Source of the DNA: Curtobacterium sp. MCBD17_013
GTDB lineage: Bacteria > Actinomycetota > Actinomycetes > Actinomycetales > Microbacteriaceae
Direction: 5' to 3'
Assembly: GCF_003234565.1 (NCBI RefSeq)
Contig: NZ_QKTU01000007.1
Location: 1-64,000, forward strand
DNA length: 64,000 nt
In this document: positions 25,284 to 34,276 of the stretch, piece after piece
Position numbering within the stretch: position 1 is the stretch's first letter
How the letters are laid out: each line of letters begins with the position of its first letter
The notes under the pieces: generated by a model
What the model saw: the letters and a program-made list of their open reading frames with translations, nothing else
Told to the model about the DNA's origin: nothing
Database searches by the model: none
Made by a program: the position numbers and the translations under genes

Positions 25284-27851
25284 TCAGTCCACGTCGACCT
25301 CGGTCCAGCCGTCGAACCGGCCGATCTCGGTGACGCGGACCACGGCCTCCCCGGCCTCGTCCGAGGCGTCGAGGTCGACGGTCGCGACGATCCCGAAGTC
25401 GTTGTCGCCCTCGGGGTCGGCGAAGATCTGCCGGGCGCGCCAGGTCCGCCCGGGCCCGGCTTCGTCGAGCACGAGGTACCGCATGGAGCGGGCGTCGGCG
25501 TCGGTCCCGATGCTGTCGTGCTCGGCGTAGTACTCCTCGAGCACGGCGTCCCATGCGCGCCAGTCGTGACCGCCGGCGGCGTCGAGCTCCCCCAGGGCCT
25601 CGGCGTCGTCGAGGGCGGCGAGCTGCACCCGCCGGAACAGCTCGTTGCGCACGAGCACCCGGAACGCGCGGGTGTTCGTCGTGAGGCGGTTCGGTGCGGG
25701 CGGGGCGATCTCCGCCTCGGGGGCGTCGCCGACGAGGTGCGGGGCGACCATGGCCTCCCATTCGTCGACGAGCGAGGAGTCCACCTGCCGCACGAGTTCG
25801 CCGAGCCACTCCACGATGTCGGTGAGCTCGTCGGTGCGCATCTCGGTCGGGATCGTCTGCCGGAGCGCACGGTAGGCGTCGGAGAGGTAGCGGAGGACGA
25901 GTCCCTCGGAGCGTGAGAGCCCGTAGAAGCGGACGTAGTCGCCGAAGGTCATGGCGCGTTCGAACATGTCGCGGACGACGGACTTCGGGGACAGGGCGAA
26001 GTCGAGCACCCAGGGCTGTTCCCGGCCGTAGGCCTCGTACGCGGCCTCGAGGAGCTCCGCGAGCGGCCGCGGGTGGGTGACCTCCTCGAGGAGCTCCATC
26101 CGCTCCTCGTACTCGATGCCCTCACGCTTCATGGCGGCGACGGCCTCGCCACGTTCCTTGAACTGCTGCGCGCCGAGGATCGCACGCGGGTCGTCGAGCG
26201 TGGACTCGACGATGGACACCATGTCGAGGGCGTAGGTCGGCGACTCGGGGTCGAGCAGCTCGAACGCGGCGAGCGCGAACGGCGACAGGGGCTGGTTCAA
26301 GGCGAAGTTCGGCTGCAGGTCGACGGTGAGCCGGACCGTCGGGGGCTCCCCGGGCCTCCCGGCCGGGACCCGCTCGATGACGCCGGCGGTGAGCAACGTC
26401 CGCGCGATGGTGAGCGCGCGCCGCGCGAGCGCGAACTGACGGGCGGGAGGCTCGTGGTTCGCGAACACGAGGTCGCGCACGGCACCGAAGACGTCGCCAC
26501 CGCGACCGACCACGGAGAGCACCATCGCGTGCGTGATCCGCATCCGGGACACGAGCGGTTCGGGTTCCGCGGCGATGAGCCGTTGGAACGAGGCCTCGCC
26601 CCAGGAGACGAACCCGTCGGGGGCCTTCTTGCGCTTGACCTTGTTCTTCTTCTTCGGGTCGTCCCCGGCCTTGGCGAGGGCGCGGGCGTTCTCGATGTCG
26701 TGCTCGGGCGCCTCGGCGACCACGGTGCCCTCGGTGTCGTACCCGGCGCGTCCGGCGCGACCGGCGATCTGGTGGAACTCGCGCGCGGAGAGCTGTCGCA
26801 TCTTCGTGCCGTCGAACTTCGTCAGCCCGGTGAACAGCACGGACCGGATGGGCACGTTGATGCCGACGCCGAGGGTGTCCGTGCCGCAGATGACGGGCAG
26901 GAGGCCCCGCTGCGCGAGCTGTTCGACGAGCCGCCGGTACTTGGGGAGCATCCCCGCGTGGTGCACCCCGATGCCGGCGCGGATGAGGCGGGACAGGGTC
27001 TGGCCGAACCCGGCGCTGAACCGGAATCCGCCGATCGCGGCCGCGATCTCGTCACGGCGTTCGCGCGAGGCGACCGTGATGCTCGTCAGGGACTGCGCGC
27101 GTTCGAGCGCCGCCGCCTGGGCGAAGTGCACGATGTAGACGGGGGCCTTGCCGTCGGACAGCAGCGCCTCCACTGTCTCCTGCACGGGCGTCATGACGTA
27201 CTCGTAGTCGAGCGGCACCGGACGGGACACCCCCGTGACGCGCGCGGTGACGCGTCCGGTCCGCCGGGACAGGTCGTCGGCGATCACCTCGATGTCGCCG
27301 AGCGTCGCGGACATGAGGAGGAACTGCGCACGGTGCAGGACGAGGAGTGGGACCTGCCACGCCCACCCGCGGTCGGACTCGCCGTAGAAGTGGAACTCGT
27401 CCATCACGACGACGTCGACGTCCGCGTCGGGCCCCTGCCGGAGCGCGGTGTTCGCGAGGATCTCGGCGGTGCAGCAGATGATCGGCGCGTCGGCGTTGAC
27501 CGAGGAGTCCCCCGTGACCATGCCGACGTTCTCGGGGCCGAACAGGTCGACGAGCTGGAAGAACTTCTCGGACACGAGCGCCTTGATCGGGGCGGTGTAG
27601 TACGACCGCTTGCCCTCGGCGAGCGCGGCGAAGTGCGCGCCGGCGGCGACGAGCGACTTGCCGGTCCCGGTGGGGGTGCTGAGCACGACGTTCGCGCCCG
27701 AGACGAGCTCGATGAGGGCTTCGTCCTGCGCGGGGTAGAGCGGGCGGCCGGTGGACTCGGCCCACTCGGCGAAGGCGGCGTAGACGGCGTCGGGATCGCC
27801 GGCCGGCGGGAGCGCGGTGAGCAGGGGTGCCGGGGCGGTGACGTCGGTCAT
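25284..27851 (-). CDS. DEAD/DEAH RNA helicase with DUF3516
   Basis: 855 aa from ATG 27851 with GGGAGG upstream; the frame extending to 28955 is antisense to the next gene. Helicase motifs: QDEAL (Q-like), STPTGTGKSLVA, VMDEFHF (DEFH box), MSATLGD, GVGINVPIRSVLFTG and HQIAGRAGRAGYD, as in Ski2-like enzymes. The C-terminal half (SRMRITHAMVLSVV, then PWVLDFALSPKSVVRDMFE) corresponds to actinobacterial DUF3516. Presumably RNA processing or decay. Convergent with the lipoprotein gene. Confidence 0.88.
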   Translation of the reverse strand: MTDVTAPAPLLTALPPAGDPDAVYAAFAEWAESTGRPLYPAQDEALIELVSGANVVLSTPTGTGKSLVAAGAHFAALAEGKRSYYTAPIKALVSEKFFQLVDLFGPENVGMVTGDSSVNADAPIICCTAEILANTALRQGPDADVDVVVMDEFHFYGESDRGWAWQVPLLVLHRAQFLLMSATLGDIEVIADDLSRRTGRVTARVTGVSRPVPLDYEYVMTPVQETVEALLSDGKAPVYIVHFAQAAALERAQSLTSITVASRERRDEIAAAIGGFRFSAGFGQTLSRLIRAGIGVHHAGMLPKYRRLVEQLAQRGLLPVICGTDTLGVGINVPIRSVLFTGLTKFDGTKMRQLSAREFHQIAGRAGRAGYDTEGTVVAEAPEHDIENARALAKAGDDPKKKNKVKRKKAPDGFVSWGEASFQRLIAAEPEPLVSRMRITHAMVLSVVGRGGDVFGAVRDLVFANHEPPARQFALARRALTIARTLLTAGVIERVPAGRPGEPPTVRLTVDLQPNFALNQPLSPFALAAFELLDPESPTYALDMVSIVESTLDDPRAILGAQQFKERGEAVAAMKREGIEYEERMELLEEVTHPRPLAELLEAAYEAYGREQPWVLDFALSPKSVVRDMFERAMTFGDYVRFYGLSRSEGLVLRYLSDAYRALRQTIPTEMRTDELTDIVEWLGELVRQVDSSLVDEWEAMVAPHLVGDAPEAEIAPPAPNRLTTNTRAFRVLVRNELFRRVQLAALDDAEALGELDAAGGHDWRAWDAVLEEYYAEHDSIGTDADARSMRYLVLDEAGPGRTWRARQIFADPEGDNDFGIVATVDLDASDEAGEAVVRVTEIGRFDGWTEVDVD

Positions 27852-27951
27852 GGTGGGTCGATCCTCCCGCATCCCGCCTGGGCCGGGCGGCCACCAGCGT
27901 CGCGAGCGTCGTCGACCGGGGTGTGGTCCGGTCGAACCGATCGCGCGTATT

Positions 27952-27965
27952 TGCATGCGAACGCA
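27952..27965. promoter_or_regulatory. 14-bp motif upstream of luciferase-like gene 1
   Basis: TGCATGCGAACGCA, 27 bp before the GTG of the first luciferase-like gene. The exact complement occurs at 35325-35338 directly before the second such gene. With flanks it reads TTGCATGC GAACGCAA, a near-palindrome suited to a dimeric regulator. Confidence 0.5.
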
Positions 27966-27992
27966 ACGACCGGACGGGTTAGGCTCGGGTCC

Positions 27993-29021
27993 GTGCTGCG
28001 CGAACTCGGGTTCCTGTCCTTCGTCCCGAACCACGGCGGGCCCGCAGGGGCGGCCGCCGCGCTCGAGGACGGCCTGCAGCTGTTCGAGCACGCCGAGGGA
28101 CTCGGATACGCCACGGGCTGGGTCCGCGGCCGGCACTTCGAGCCGTTCCTGACGAGCCCGATGACGTTCTTCGCGGCGGCGGCACAACGCACCCGTCGCA
28201 TCGGCTTCGGCACCGCGGTGCTCGGCATGCGGTACGAGGACCCCATCCGGCTCGCCGAGGACGTCGCCACCGTGGACCTCCTGAGCGGTGGCCGCGTCGA
28301 GCTCGGCATCAGCACGGGGATCCCGCAGTCCGGGCCGGTGCTCGATCCGCTGTTCGGCGCGGTCGACCGTCCGTTCCGCGAGGAAGCGGAGGCCCGCGCG
28401 GCGCGGCTCCTCGAGGCCCTCCGCGGCGACGCCCTCGGCACGAGCGGCGGCGGGTACGAGAGCATCCCGGCGGGCAAGGACCTGGTCGTCGAGCCGCGCA
28501 GCGCCGGTCTGCTCGATCGCGTGTGGTGGGGCGGCGGCAGCACGGGCACGGCGGTGCGCACCGCGGAGCGGGGGCTCGACCTCCATCTGTCGACGCTCAA
28601 CACCGAGGACACCGGGGCGCCGTTCGCGGACGCCCAGGCCGCGCAGATCGTCGCGTACCGCGAACGCCTGACGGAGGCGCACCCGGGTCGGACCGGCCGG
28701 GTCGCGATCGGTCGGATCGTCGTGCCGTTCGAGACCGACGCCGACGCCGCCACGCACCGCGAGTTCATCGAGAGCTACGCAGCGGGCATGGACGACGAGG
28801 GTCGACCGCGCTCCGGCACCCCGCCGTTCCGGTTCAGCAAGGTGCTGGCCGGCGAACCGGAGCGGATCGTGGAAGCGCTGCTCGCGGACCCCGCGGTCGC
28901 CGCGACCGACCAGCTCGTGATCACGCTGCCCGCCAACGGCGACGCCGCGTCCCATCGTCGGATCCTGTCGCTCGTCGCCGACCGGATCGCGCCGCGCCTG
29001 GGCTGGACGCCCGCCGACTGA
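27993..29021 (+). CDS. LLM-class flavin-dependent oxidoreductase
   Basis: A 342-aa luciferase-like TIM barrel, probably an FMN/F420-dependent monooxygenase. Family features: LGFLSFVPNH, LEDGLQLFEHAEGLGYATGWV, RTRRIGFGTAVLGMRYEDPIRLAEDVATVDLLSGGRVELGISTG, and VWWGGGSTGTAV. The GTG start is 7 nt after TAGGCT, so leaderless. It is clearly paralogous to the gene at 35340 (same LGFLSF/IGFLSF opening). Substrate unknown. Confidence 0.88.
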   Translation: MLRELGFLSFVPNHGGPAGAAAALEDGLQLFEHAEGLGYATGWVRGRHFEPFLTSPMTFFAAAAQRTRRIGFGTAVLGMRYEDPIRLAEDVATVDLLSGGRVELGISTGIPQSGPVLDPLFGAVDRPFREEAEARAARLLEALRGDALGTSGGGYESIPAGKDLVVEPRSAGLLDRVWWGGGSTGTAVRTAERGLDLHLSTLNTEDTGAPFADAQAAQIVAYRERLTEAHPGRTGRVAIGRIVVPFETDADAATHREFIESYAAGMDDEGRPRSGTPPFRFSKVLAGEPERIVEALLADPAVAATDQLVITLPANGDAASHRRILSLVADRIAPRLGWTPAD

Positions 29022-29576
29022 GCGACGCGGACGCCCGACCCGGCGACGGGGACCAGGACCGTCCGGCGATCAGGGAATGCCACTCGCCGGGGTTGACCTC
29101 GGCGGGAGAGGCGGCGTGGTGAGGACCCCTCCCCCGCCGAGGCGCCCATCCCGGCCCTGATCCGAACGGGATGGTGCGTCCATGATCGCATCGCGCTGTG
29201 CGTTTGTCACCCGTCAACAGTCCGATCGCGGAACAGTACGCATCCTGGCTGTTCTCCGTCGCTCCGCGGCCCGAACACGACGATGCGCCCTCGTGGAGAC
29301 CACGAGGGCGCATCGACACACCGAAGCCGATGGGGCACCGATAGCCGGATCAGGAGGCTGCGGCGCGCTCCGAACGACCACGTACGGTGCGGGCGTCACG
29401 GTAACCAGCCGTGTCCACCGAGGTGCATGTTACTGATACGACCGCATCGAAAGCCAGATCACGCGGCCGATTCTCCGGGTGGAGCCGGAATGCGCAGGAC
29501 CGGGCATGATTGGACGGGCGGCCTGGGGCCGCGACCGGGCTCGATGCCCGGTGGGACTCGACGACGAGGAGGCGCG
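29022..29576. other. Non-coding spacer with long hairpin
   Basis: No gene is supported in these 555 bases. A perfect 16-bp stem with a 3-nt loop lies at 29281-29315 (CGATGCGCCCTCGTGG with its complement) and has no T-tract. A smaller stem (ACCGGGC/GCCCGGT) at about 29534-29552 stands in the leader of the next gene. Confidence 0.55.
29281..29315. terminator. Perfect 16-bp stem-loop
   Basis: Stem arms 29281-29296 and 29300-29315 with loop AGA. It is 260 bp after the luciferase-like gene and 260 bp before the epimerase. It could be a U-less terminator or a regulator site. Confidence 0.4.
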
Positions 29577-30440
29577 ATGACGCGCGTAGTGGTGACCGGT
29601 GGCAGCGGCAAGCTCGGGAGGGCCGTGGTGCGCGAGTTCGACGCGCACGGCTACGACGTGGTCCTGCTCGACCGGGTGCCGTCCCCGGACAAGCCCGAGG
29701 GCGTCGCGTTCGTCCGCACCGACCTGAGCGACTATGGGCAGGTGCTCGGCGCGTTCATCGGGCTCGACGACCGGTACGACACTCCCGTCGACGCCGTCGT
29801 GCACCTCGCGGCGATCCCGGCGCCGGGCCTCGTGCCCGACGTCGCCCTCATCACGAACAACGTGACGGCGTCGATCAACGTGTTCCACGCGGCCAAGGCA
29901 GCGGGGATCAAGAACGTCGTGTGGGCGTCGAGCGAGACGCTGCTCGGGATCCCCATGGGCGAGCACCAGCCGCCGTACCTGCCGGTCGACGAGGAGTTCG
30001 CCGTCCGCCCGCAGTCCTCGTACTCGCTCGGCAAGGCCGTGGAGGAGGAGATGGCGCGGCACTTCACCCGCTGGGACCCGACCCTCAAGATGATCGGCCT
30101 GCGGTTCTCGAACGTCATGGACGAGACCGACTACCCCGCGTACCCGTGGGACGAGCAGCCCGAGGCGAAGATCTTCAACCTGTGGTCCTACATCGACTCG
30201 CGTGACGGCGCCCAGGCCGTTCGCAAGGCCGTCGAGAGCGACCTCACCGGGTTCGAGGCGTTCATCATCGCCTCGCCGGACACCGTCATGACGACGCCGA
30301 CGATCGAACTCGTCGAGCGGTTCGTCCCCGACATCCCCCGGAAGAGCGCGATCGACGGCGTCAGCTCGCTCCTGTCGTCGGACAAGGCCCGCGAGCTCAT
30401 CGGCTACGACCCGCAGTACAGCTGGCGCGACGGCCGCTGA
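29577..30440 (+). CDS. NAD(P)-dependent epimerase/dehydratase (extended SDR)
   Basis: 287 aa. N-terminal Rossmann motif VVVTGGSGKLGRAV; catalytic Ser in WASSETL and YxxxK in SYSLGKAVEEE; MTTPTIELVERF near the C-terminus. It acts on nucleotide or free sugars and resembles uronate-dehydrogenase-like SDRs, but the substrate cannot be assigned. GAGGAGG lies 7 nt before the ATG. Confidence 0.88.
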   Translation: MTRVVVTGGSGKLGRAVVREFDAHGYDVVLLDRVPSPDKPEGVAFVRTDLSDYGQVLGAFIGLDDRYDTPVDAVVHLAAIPAPGLVPDVALITNNVTASINVFHAAKAAGIKNVVWASSETLLGIPMGEHQPPYLPVDEEFAVRPQSSYSLGKAVEEEMARHFTRWDPTLKMIGLRFSNVMDETDYPAYPWDEQPEAKIFNLWSYIDSRDGAQAVRKAVESDLTGFEAFIIASPDTVMTTPTIELVERFVPDIPRKSAIDGVSSLLSSDKARELIGYDPQYSWRDGR

Positions 30441-30450
30441 GCCGGTTCCG

Positions 30451-30508
30451 CGAGATCGCACTCGTCGCCGTTCTGACCACCGTCGGAACGGCGACGACTG
30501 CGATCTCG
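30451..30508. repeat. Convergent-end palindrome, copy A
   Basis: Arms 30451-30473 and 30486-30508 pair at 22 of 23 positions around CGAGATCGCA and TCGTCGCCGTTC. It lies exactly between the convergent ends of the epimerase and methyltransferase genes. The same sequence family recurs at 58805 and 61144. Confidence 0.85.
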
Positions 30509-30543
30509 GCGGTGGGGGGGCGGGACGAGCGGGACCGAGCAGG

Positions 30544-32328
30544 TCAGGCGGGCGGGCGCAGGAGGCCGTCGTGCAGCAGGGCGCGGACGCGCGGCAGCAG
30601 ATCGGCGGCCAGGTCCTCGGCCCCGACGCCGGTGAGGTCGGCGATCGCCTCGACGATCGCCCGCACCGACAGGTCCCCGTCGCAGGCACCGACGAACGCG
30701 GCGAGCGCGGTGTCGGCGTCCACGCGCCGCGCGAACCCGCCGCCCTGCACGAGGGTGATCACGGTCGGGTCGTCGTTGCCCGGCCAGTAGTGGCGCTCCT
30801 CCGTCACGTCGCCGGCGACCACGAGGTGCGCGCGCCCGAGGGCCTCGTCGTCGTGCCCGCGCGACCACGCGACGGCGTCGAGCGTCCGTGCGACGGCGGC
30901 GCCGAGGCCGGTCGGGTTGCTGCCGAGCGCGTCCGCGATCCGTTCGAAGCGCCGCAGCCGGGAGGCCCGCCCGCCGCTCGGCGCGCCGCTCGCCTCCGCC
31001 ACGGGGTCCGGTCGGCGGACGACGACGTAGCCGAACCCGACGGCGGTGACGTGTCGGGCGGCGAAGTCGTCGAGCCAGGCGTCGACGAGTCGGTCGTGGG
31101 TGGGGGTGCCGGGGCGCGTGCCGCCGTCGCGGATCCAGGTCTCGGCGTAGCGGGCGGGGTCCTGCTGCTCGCGCTCGACGACCCAGACGTCGACGTCGCG
31201 CGCCGACGCGGTGTCGTCGAACCAGCCGCGGACACGGTCGAGCCCGTCCTGACCCCATCGGTACTCCCAGTTCCCGAGGAGCTGCGCCGTGCCTCCCGGC
31301 TCGAGGTGCTCGGCGAGTACGCGCAGGACGGTCTCGACGAGGCCGTCGCCGATCATGCCGCCGTCGCGGTACTCGTACGAGGGGACGTCGTCGCGCCGGG
31401 GTGTGATGACGAACGGCGGATTCGACACGATGCGGTCGAACCGCTCTCCCGCGACGGGCTCGAACAGGGACCCGAGGCGGAACTCGATGCCGTCGAGCCC
31501 GTTGAGGTCGGCGTTGAACCGCGCGATCGCGAGGGCCCGCTCCGAGATGTCGGTCGCCACGACCTGGTCCGCGTGGCGACGCGCGTGCATCGCCTGGATC
31601 CCGCAGCCCGTGCCGAGGTCGAGCACGCGACGGACGGGGACGGGCACCATGAGGCCGCTCAGGGTCATCGTGGCACCACCGACGCCGAGCACGTGGTCCT
31701 CGCCGAGCGGCCCGCCGAGCACGGCCTCGCCGAGGTCGGACAGGATCCACCAGCTGCCCGCGCCGGCGTCGTCGACGAAGGCGTAGGGCCGGAGGTCGAC
31801 CGCCGGGACGACGTGGTCGCCCACGACGCGCAGGAGGCCCGCGGCGGCGAGCGCCTCGACGCCGGCGGTGGGCAGGGCCGCGTCGGCGTCGGTCCGGGGC
31901 ACGGCGACGCCGAGCACGAAGCACGTGGCGAGCGTGGCGGTGGGGGTCGGCGCTGTGGCGCTTGGTGCTGAGGGAGTCGGCGCAGTGGCGGTCGGTGCTG
32001 TGGCGGCGGGTGCTGTGGCGACGGGCGCTGTGGCGACGGGCGCTGTGGCGACGGGCGCTGTGGCGGTGGGTGCTCGGTCGTCCGCGCTGTCGTTCGTGGC
32101 ACCGGTCGTCATGCCGGCGCGTCGCCGTGCGTCCAGGGCCCGGAGCGCGGGGACGCGGTCGCCACGGTGCAGGGCGGCCGCGGCGTCCGTGCCCCAGAGC
32201 GCGTCCACGGCGTCGACGGTATACCCCGCGGTGCGCAGGTCCTCGGCGAGCGCACGGGCGAGTGCGGCGTCGGGGACGATCCGGCGGGCGGGCGCCGGGG
32301 CGAGTTCGGGGGCGTGCTGCGTCGTCAC
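30544..32328 (-). CDS. Class I SAM methyltransferase with pentapeptide-repeat insert
   Basis: 594 aa from GTG 32328, overlapping the arsR-type stop as GTGA. Core: VLDLGTGCGIQAMHARR (motif I), VVATDISERALAIARFN and IVSNPPFVITPRR. NPPF is the catalytic motif of N-methyltransferases acting on exocyclic amines (rRNA, protein Gln or adenine). Residues about 85-130 carry a low-complexity insert of repeated ATAPV units. The C-terminal 200 residues form a separate conserved region of unknown role. Target unknown; similar two-domain enzymes occur in many actinobacteria. Confidence 0.82.
   Translation of the reverse strand: MTTQHAPELAPAPARRIVPDAALARALAEDLRTAGYTVDAVDALWGTDAAAALHRGDRVPALRALDARRRAGMTTGATNDSADDRAPTATAPVATAPVATAPVATAPAATAPTATAPTPSAPSATAPTPTATLATCFVLGVAVPRTDADAALPTAGVEALAAAGLLRVVGDHVVPAVDLRPYAFVDDAGAGSWWILSDLGEAVLGGPLGEDHVLGVGGATMTLSGLMVPVPVRRVLDLGTGCGIQAMHARRHADQVVATDISERALAIARFNADLNGLDGIEFRLGSLFEPVAGERFDRIVSNPPFVITPRRDDVPSYEYRDGGMIGDGLVETVLRVLAEHLEPGGTAQLLGNWEYRWGQDGLDRVRGWFDDTASARDVDVWVVEREQQDPARYAETWIRDGGTRPGTPTHDRLVDAWLDDFAARHVTAVGFGYVVVRRPDPVAEASGAPSGGRASRLRRFERIADALGSNPTGLGAAVARTLDAVAWSRGHDDEALGRAHLVVAGDVTEERHYWPGNDDPTVITLVQGGGFARRVDADTALAAFVGACDGDLSVRAIVEAIADLTGVGAEDLAADLLPRVRALLHDGLLRPPA
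31937..32071. repeat. 15-bp minisatellite inside the methyltransferase gene
   Basis: Tandem units GCTGTGGCGACGGGC with 15-bp period (unit starts at 31997, 32012, 32027, 32042 and 32057; more diverged copies before), in frame with ATAPV on the minus strand. Copy number could vary between strains without a frameshift. Confidence 0.8.
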
Positions 32329-32747
32329 GCGCGAGCCGGGGTGTGCGCGCCGGCCGTGCGCGGTGCGGGCAGCGGCGGCAGGTCCTCGAGGAGCACGGCG
32401 GGCGGGACCTGCCACGTGCGGACGAGGTCGAGCACGCCGGGGAACCGCTGGGCGATGACCTCGGTCCGGACGCGGCTGCGTCGTTCGAGGCCGTCCTGAC
32501 GCTGCTCGAGCAGGCCGGCCTCGCGCAGGACCCGGAAGTGGTGCGTCAGCGTCGACTTCGGCCGGTCGATCCCCACCCATCCACAGGCCTGCTCGGATCC
32601 GTCGCCGTCGACGAGGTACCGGTGCAGGATGGTGAGGCGGATGGGGTCCGAGAGCGCCGCCATCACGCTCGGCAGCGCGATCGCGTCCGGGTCCGGCTGC
32701 GGCAGGAGCGGTGCCGGGGTGGGGGCGACGGCGACGGCTGCTGACAT
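32325..32747 (-). CDS. ArsR-family transcriptional regulator
   Basis: 140 aa. Winged helix: LPSVMAALSDPIRLTILHRYL, then RPKSTLTHHFRVLREAGLLEQRQDGLERRSRVR (recognition helix STLTHHFRVLREAGL). No metal-binding Cys cluster is seen, so the ligand is probably not arsenic. Divergent from an MFS exporter with two palindromic operators between them, so it likely represses both directions. The downstream methyltransferase starts within its stop codon. Confidence 0.88.
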   Translation of the reverse strand: MSAAVAVAPTPAPLLPQPDPDAIALPSVMAALSDPIRLTILHRYLVDGDGSEQACGWVGIDRPKSTLTHHFRVLREAGLLEQRQDGLERRSRVRTEVIAQRFPGVLDLVRTWQVPPAVLLEDLPPLPAPRTAGAHTPARA

Positions 32748-32763
32748 GCGCGGAAGGCTACCA

Positions 32764-32825
32764 CCCAGTACTGGGCAGTACGACTCCGGTCGTACTGCGA
32801 GTACAGTACGAGTCTGCTCGTACTG
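32764..32825. promoter_or_regulatory. Palindromic operators between arsR-type gene and MFS gene
   Basis: Three perfect palindromes around AGTAC: CCCAGTACTGGG (32764-32775); GCAGTACGAC and GTCGTACTGC with a 4-bp gap (32775-32798); CAGTACGAG and CTCGTACTG with a 4-bp gap (32804-32825). The two gapped sites are 28 bp centre to centre. They lie in the 117-bp divergent promoter region. Confidence 0.8.
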
Positions 32826-32864
32826 CGACCGCGCGGCGCGAGCCCGAGGACCAGGAGGAACGGC

Positions 32865-34154
32865 ATGGCACCGACGGAGCGCACGAGCGACCACGGACAG
32901 GCCGTGTCCACCCAGCCGCGACGCTCGGTCGTCGCCTTCTGGATCGTCGCGGCGATGATGTTCATCTCCGTCGCGTCGTCGGCCATCCCCTCGCCGATCT
33001 ACCCCGTGTACGCGGCCGAGTGGCACCTGAGCCCGCTCATGCTCACCGGGGTGTTCGCGATCTACGTGGCCGGGCTCCTCGTCAGCCTGTTGACCGCCGG
33101 CGCGCTGTCCGACCACGTCGGCCGGAAGCCCGTGCTCGCGGTCGGTGCGCTCGGTGTCGTCGCCGCGATGGTGCTGTTCGTGCTCGCGAACGGGGTCGCG
33201 ATGCTCATCGTCGCCCGCATCGTGCAGGGCGTCTTCGTGGGCGTGCTCATCGGGGCCCTCGGTGCGGCGCTCCTCGATCATTCACTCGAACGGCATCCCG
33301 CCTTCGCCGGTGTCCTCAACGGCGCCGTCCCGCCCATCGCCCTCGCGGTCGGGGCGCTCTCGAGCGGCATGCTCGTCGAGTGGGCACCGCTGCCCGAGCA
33401 ACTCGTCTACATCGTCTTCGGCGCACTGCTCGTGCTCGCGGCGGCCACCCTCGTCGTCGTGCCGGAACGCGTCCGCAAGCAGCCCGGCGCGCTCCGGTCC
33501 CTGCGCCCCACCCTCGGGATCCCGGCGTCGTCGAAGCGCCTGTTCCGCAGCGTCGTCGGCGCCCTCGTGTCGAGCTGGGCGCTCGGCGGGATGTTCCTGT
33601 CCATCGTGCCGTCCCTCCTGCCGGCGGTGTTCGGCGTGACGGACCACGTGGCCGCGGGCGGGTTCATCGCGGCGTTCGCGGGTACCGGTGCGCTGACGGG
33701 GGTCGTCATCCAGCGCATGGACGCCCGTCACGCGGTCGTGCTCGGCCTCGTGGCGCTCGTCGTCGGGCCGGTCGTCACGCTCGGGTTCGTCGTCGCGCAC
33801 CTGCTCGTGGGCGTCGTCGTCGGCGCCGTGATCGCGGGCGTCGGCTTCGGGGCGGGGTTCCAGGCAGGGCTGCGGATGCTGCTCGCCACGGCGTCCCCCG
33901 CGCACCGGGCCGGACTCCTGTCGGCGATCTACGTCGCGAGCTACCTGGCGTTCGGTGCACCGAGCGTCGTCGCGGGGGTGTTCGAGCCGAGCGTCGGGAT
34001 CGTGCCCGTGAGCGTCGCCTACGGCGGGTTCGTCGTGCTCGCGGCGGTCGTCGCGCTCGTGGCCCAGCTCCGGTCGCCCCGGACCGCTGCGCTCGAGCAG
34101 GCCGCCGCCGACGAGGTCGAGCGCATCGCGACGGGGACGATCCGCACCGTCTGA
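32865..34154 (+). CDS. MFS transporter, controlled by adjacent ArsR-type regulator
   Basis: 429 aa with 12 predicted membrane segments. The loop between helices 2 and 3 is ALSDHVGRKPVLAVG, the MFS signature, and ARIVQGVFVGVLIGALGAAL follows in helix 4. AGGAGG stands 7 nt before the ATG. Export of a small toxic compound is inferred from the regulator arrangement only. Confidence 0.87.
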   Translation: MAPTERTSDHGQAVSTQPRRSVVAFWIVAAMMFISVASSAIPSPIYPVYAAEWHLSPLMLTGVFAIYVAGLLVSLLTAGALSDHVGRKPVLAVGALGVVAAMVLFVLANGVAMLIVARIVQGVFVGVLIGALGAALLDHSLERHPAFAGVLNGAVPPIALAVGALSSGMLVEWAPLPEQLVYIVFGALLVLAAATLVVVPERVRKQPGALRSLRPTLGIPASSKRLFRSVVGALVSSWALGGMFLSIVPSLLPAVFGVTDHVAAGGFIAAFAGTGALTGVVIQRMDARHAVVLGLVALVVGPVVTLGFVVAHLLVGVVVGAVIAGVGFGAGFQAGLRMLLATASPAHRAGLLSAIYVASYLAFGAPSVVAGVFEPSVGIVPVSVAYGGFVVLAAVVALVAQLRSPRTAALEQAAADEVERIATGTIRTV

Positions 34155-34179
34155 CGCCACCCCCGACCTGGATCACGCC

Positions 34180-34254
34180 CGGTTGAACCGCGTTCCGTCG
34201 TGTTGAACCGCGGAACAACCCGGTTCAACAGGGCGAAGCGCGGCTCAACGCGGG
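34180..34254. terminator. Cluster of GTTGAACC inverted repeats at convergent ends
   Basis: GGTTGAACCGCG (34181), GTTGAACCGCGG (34202), CCGGTTCAAC (34220) and GCGGCTCAACGCG (34239). GTTGAACC/GGTTCAAC plus GTTCC/GGAAC form one long hairpin. It sits between the convergent MFS and PGPGW-protein genes and is probably a bidirectional terminator. Confidence 0.5.
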
Positions 34255-34276
34255 AGGAGCCGCAGCGGCAGCGCGA

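Noticed and set aside
26073-27992. Long in-frame extension of the first luciferase-like gene
   Set aside because: Antisense to the DUF3516 helicase; the real protein starts at GTG 27993 where the family begins.
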